Assembly: GCF_006715865.1 (NCBI RefSeq)
Contig: NZ_VFOA01000001.1
Location: 310,001 to 374,000 of the forward strand
DNA length: 64,000 nucleotides
Reading direction: 5' to 3'
Origin: Cellulomonas sp. SLBN-39
GTDB taxonomy: Bacteria > Actinomycetota > Actinomycetes > Actinomycetales > Cellulomonadaceae
The position numbers and the translations under genes were made by a program. Positions 62,288 through 64,000 of this stretch are shown one piece after another. Position 1 is the stretch's first letter; every line of letters begins with the position of its first letter. Below the pieces are notes generated by a model. It did not search any database. It worked only from the letters and a program-made list of their open reading frames with translations, and was not told the origin of the DNA.

Positions 62288-62416
62288 ATGACCTCCCGAG
62301 AGCCGACGCGCGAGCTGCGACGACACCACGCCGAGTGGTGGGTCGTCGCGGCGTGGTCGTCGCTCGTGCTCCTCGTGGTCAGCGGACTGCTCGCCGCCGC
62401 AGGCGTCGCGCACTGA
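62288..62416 (+). CDS. Small membrane protein of 42 residues
   Basis: An ATG frame giving a basic N-terminus (REPTRELRRHH) and one membrane helix (WWVVAAWSSLVLLVVSGLL). The ribosome site is weak. A perfect 13-bp hairpin (62424-62459) begins eight bases after the stop, as expected for a real transcription unit. Function unknown. Confidence 0.55.
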   Translation: MTSREPTRELRRHHAEWWVVAAWSSLVLLVVSGLLAAAGVAH

Positions 62417-62423
62417 ACCGGGT

Positions 62424-62459
62424 CCCGACGGCAGACAACCCCCCTGGTCTGCCGTCGGG
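62424..62459 (+). terminator. Hairpin terminator after the small membrane protein
   Basis: CCCGACGGCAGAC pairs perfectly with its complement around a 10-base loop. Confidence 0.72.
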
Positions 62460-62503
62460 CACCCGCCCTCCCCGCCGGTCCGGGTCCTGCGTATCCTCGG
62501 CCC

Positions 62504-63721
62504 GTGAGCACCCCGCCCCGGTGGCAGCAGGTCGCGGCCGCGTCCGGCCTCCTGGACGCCGACGGGGCCGTGCGCGCCACGGTCTTCGCCGAGATGTCGG
62601 CGCTCGCCGCCCGCACCGGTGCGCTGAACCTCGGGCAGGGCTTCCCCGACGTGGACGGCCCGCCGGCCGTCGCGCGCGCCGCGGCCGACGCGATCCTCGC
62701 CGGCGTCAACCAGTACCCGCCCGGTCCCGGGACGCCCGCGCTGCGCGAGGCCGTCGCCGCGCACCAGGAGGCGCGGTACGGCCTGCGGGTCGACCCGGAC
62801 CGCGAGGTCCTGGTCACGACCGGGGCGACGGAGGCCCTGGCGGCGGCCGTCCTCGCGCTCGTCGGACCCAGCGACGAGGTTCTCACGCTTGAGCCGTTCT
62901 ACGACTCGTACGCCGCCGTCGTCGCCCTGGCCGGCGCCCGTCACACGACGGCGCCCCTGCGTGCGACCCCGGACGGCTTCCGCCTCGACGTCGAGGCCCT
63001 GGAGCGCGCCGTGACACCGGCGACGCGCATGCTCCTGCTGAACTCCCCGCACAACCCGACCGGTGCGGTGCTGGACGCGGACGAGCTCGCCGCCGTCGCC
63101 CGGGTCGCGGTCGCGCACGACCTGCTCGTGGTCACCGACGAGGTCTACGAGCACCTGGTCTACGGGGTGCCGCACGTGCCGATCGCCACGCTGCCGGGCA
63201 TGGCCGGGCGGACGCTGACCGTCTCGTCGAGCGGCAAGACGTTCTCGTTCACGGGCTGGAAGATCGGCTGGGTCACCGGGCCCGAGGCGCTGGTCACCGC
63301 GGTGCGCACGGTGAAGCAGTTCCTCACGTACGTCTCGGGCGCCCCGTTCCAGCCCGCCGTGGCGGGTGCGCTGACCGACCCCGCGGCCCTCGCGTGGGTC
63401 GACGGGCTCGTCGCGTCGCTGGCCGCGCGGCGGGACCTGCTGTGCGCGGGCCTGACGGCCGCGGGCTTCGACGTCGTGCGCCCGGACGGCACGTACTTCG
63501 TGCTGGCCGACCCGCGCCCGCTGGGGTTCGACGACGGGGTCGCGTTCACGCGCGAGCTCCCGGCGCGCGCGGGCGTCGTGGGGGTCCCCGTCTCCGCGTT
63601 CACGCACGACGGGTCGGACGCCGGCCGGGCGCTGCGGCCCTTCGTGCGGTTCACGTTCGTCAAGCGCCAGGACGTGCTGGAGCAGGCGGTCGAGCGGCTC
63701 GCGGCGCTGCGCCCCCGGTGA
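62504..63721 (+). CDS. Class I/II aminotransferase (DapC or kynurenine-aminotransferase-like)
   Basis: A protein of 405 residues. LNLGQGFPDVDGPP at the N-terminus, NSPHNPTGAV for the carboxylate site and SSSGKTFSFTGWKIGW with the PLP lysine are typical. Actinobacterial members at this length are often N-succinyldiaminopimelate aminotransferases (DapC) or kynurenine/methionine aminotransferases. I cannot decide between them. GTG start. Confidence 0.9.
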   Translation: MSTPPRWQQVAAASGLLDADGAVRATVFAEMSALAARTGALNLGQGFPDVDGPPAVARAAADAILAGVNQYPPGPGTPALREAVAAHQEARYGLRVDPDREVLVTTGATEALAAAVLALVGPSDEVLTLEPFYDSYAAVVALAGARHTTAPLRATPDGFRLDVEALERAVTPATRMLLLNSPHNPTGAVLDADELAAVARVAVAHDLLVVTDEVYEHLVYGVPHVPIATLPGMAGRTLTVSSSGKTFSFTGWKIGWVTGPEALVTAVRTVKQFLTYVSGAPFQPAVAGALTDPAALAWVDGLVASLAARRDLLCAGLTAAGFDVVRPDGTYFVLADPRPLGFDDGVAFTRELPARAGVVGVPVSAFTHDGSDAGRALRPFVRFTFVKRQDVLEQAVERLAALRPR

Positions 63722-63734
63722 CGGACGGCTCCCG

Positions 63735-64000
63735 TCAGAGCCGGGTCCAGGCACCCCCGCGGCGGAACGCCGGCGTGGCCAGGGCGAGCACGAGCAGACC
63801 GACGACGGCGGCGGCGAACATCACCACGGCCATCGCGACCGCGTCGCCGCCGAGCAGCCCCGAGACGGGGCTGACGACGCCGGCGACCCCGGCCTGCAGG
63901 GAGCCGATGAAGGCCGCGGCCGTGCCGGCGACGGCGCCGTGACGGCTCAGCGCGACCGCGGACGCGTTCGGCGGCGCGAGGTTGACCAGGGTGAGCACGA
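63735..64000 (-). CDS. C-terminal part of an MFS drug exporter (Bcr/CflA-like), cut by window edge
   Basis: The frame is open to the window end, so about 88 C-terminal residues are visible. Hydrophobic helices VALSRHGAVAGTAAAFIGSL and VAMAVVMFAAAVVGLLVLAL resemble the last helices of Bcr/CflA-type exporters. The N-terminal part lies outside. Confidence 0.7.
   Translation of the reverse strand, partial: VLTLVNLAPPNASAVALSRHGAVAGTAAAFIGSLQAGVAGVVSPVSGLLGGDAVAMAVVMFAAAVVGLLVLALATPAFRRGGAWTRL

Overview
The window is a stretch of very GC-rich chromosome from an actinobacterium. The actinobacterial order argS-lysA-(heme genes)-hom-thrC-thrB-rho-rpmE-prfA-prmC-tsaC-wecA-atpIBEFHAGDC-DUF2550-nucS is present, many starts are GTG and coupled by GTGA/ATGA overlaps, and there are many glycoside hydrolases and a CBM2 protein. 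Together these suggest a plant-polysaccharide degrader of the Cellulomonadaceae type. That placement is inferred from gene content and has not been searched.

Left part (1-7.2 kb): a membrane protein cut by the window edge, a long DivIVA/Scy-like coiled-coil protein built on 11-residue repeats, two overlapping alpha/beta hydrolases, a Cof-type HAD phosphatase and a small zinc-ribbon protein. Sugar part (7.2-22.8 kb): GH1, GH31 (YicI-type alpha-xylosidase) and GH42 enzymes, a LacI regulator, a Tat-lipoprotein ABC sugar importer, a large GH3 enzyme and NagA. Five copies of a LacI-type palindrome, CGAA-N-CG-N-TTCG (one copy degenerate), lie in front of these units. They suggest one local regulon for uptake and intracellular trimming of oligosaccharides, plausibly from xyloglucan.

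Core part (23.6-42.8 kb, all on the minus strand): nucS, DUF2550, the complete F1Fo ATP synthase operon, wecA-like, tsaC, prmC, prfA, rpmE, rho, thrB, thrC and hom. Transcription runs from hom towards nucS. Strong GC hairpins follow rho and rpmE.

Heme part (43-52.2 kb), between hom and lysA: heme oxygenase, an HmuTUV-type ABC importer, two HtaA-domain surface proteins, a surface protein sharing a module with HtaA, and a DUF916 (WxL-interacting-type) protein. Three 19-bp DtxR/IdeR-type boxes sit in the promoters of this locus. The larger HtaA protein ends in a WxL-like domain and is followed by the DUF916 gene. This suggests a wall-attached heme receptor held by a WxL/WIP-type pair, which is the most interesting unit in the window.

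Right part (52.4-64 kb): lysA, argS, a FadR-type regulator, tRNA-Arg(CCG), a secreted CBM2 protein fused to a metzincin-like domain, adhE with a structured leader, a small lipoprotein, a 42-residue membrane protein, a class I aminotransferase and the end of an MFS exporter. No transposase, integrase, CRISPR array, rRNA gene or recognisable defence system was found.
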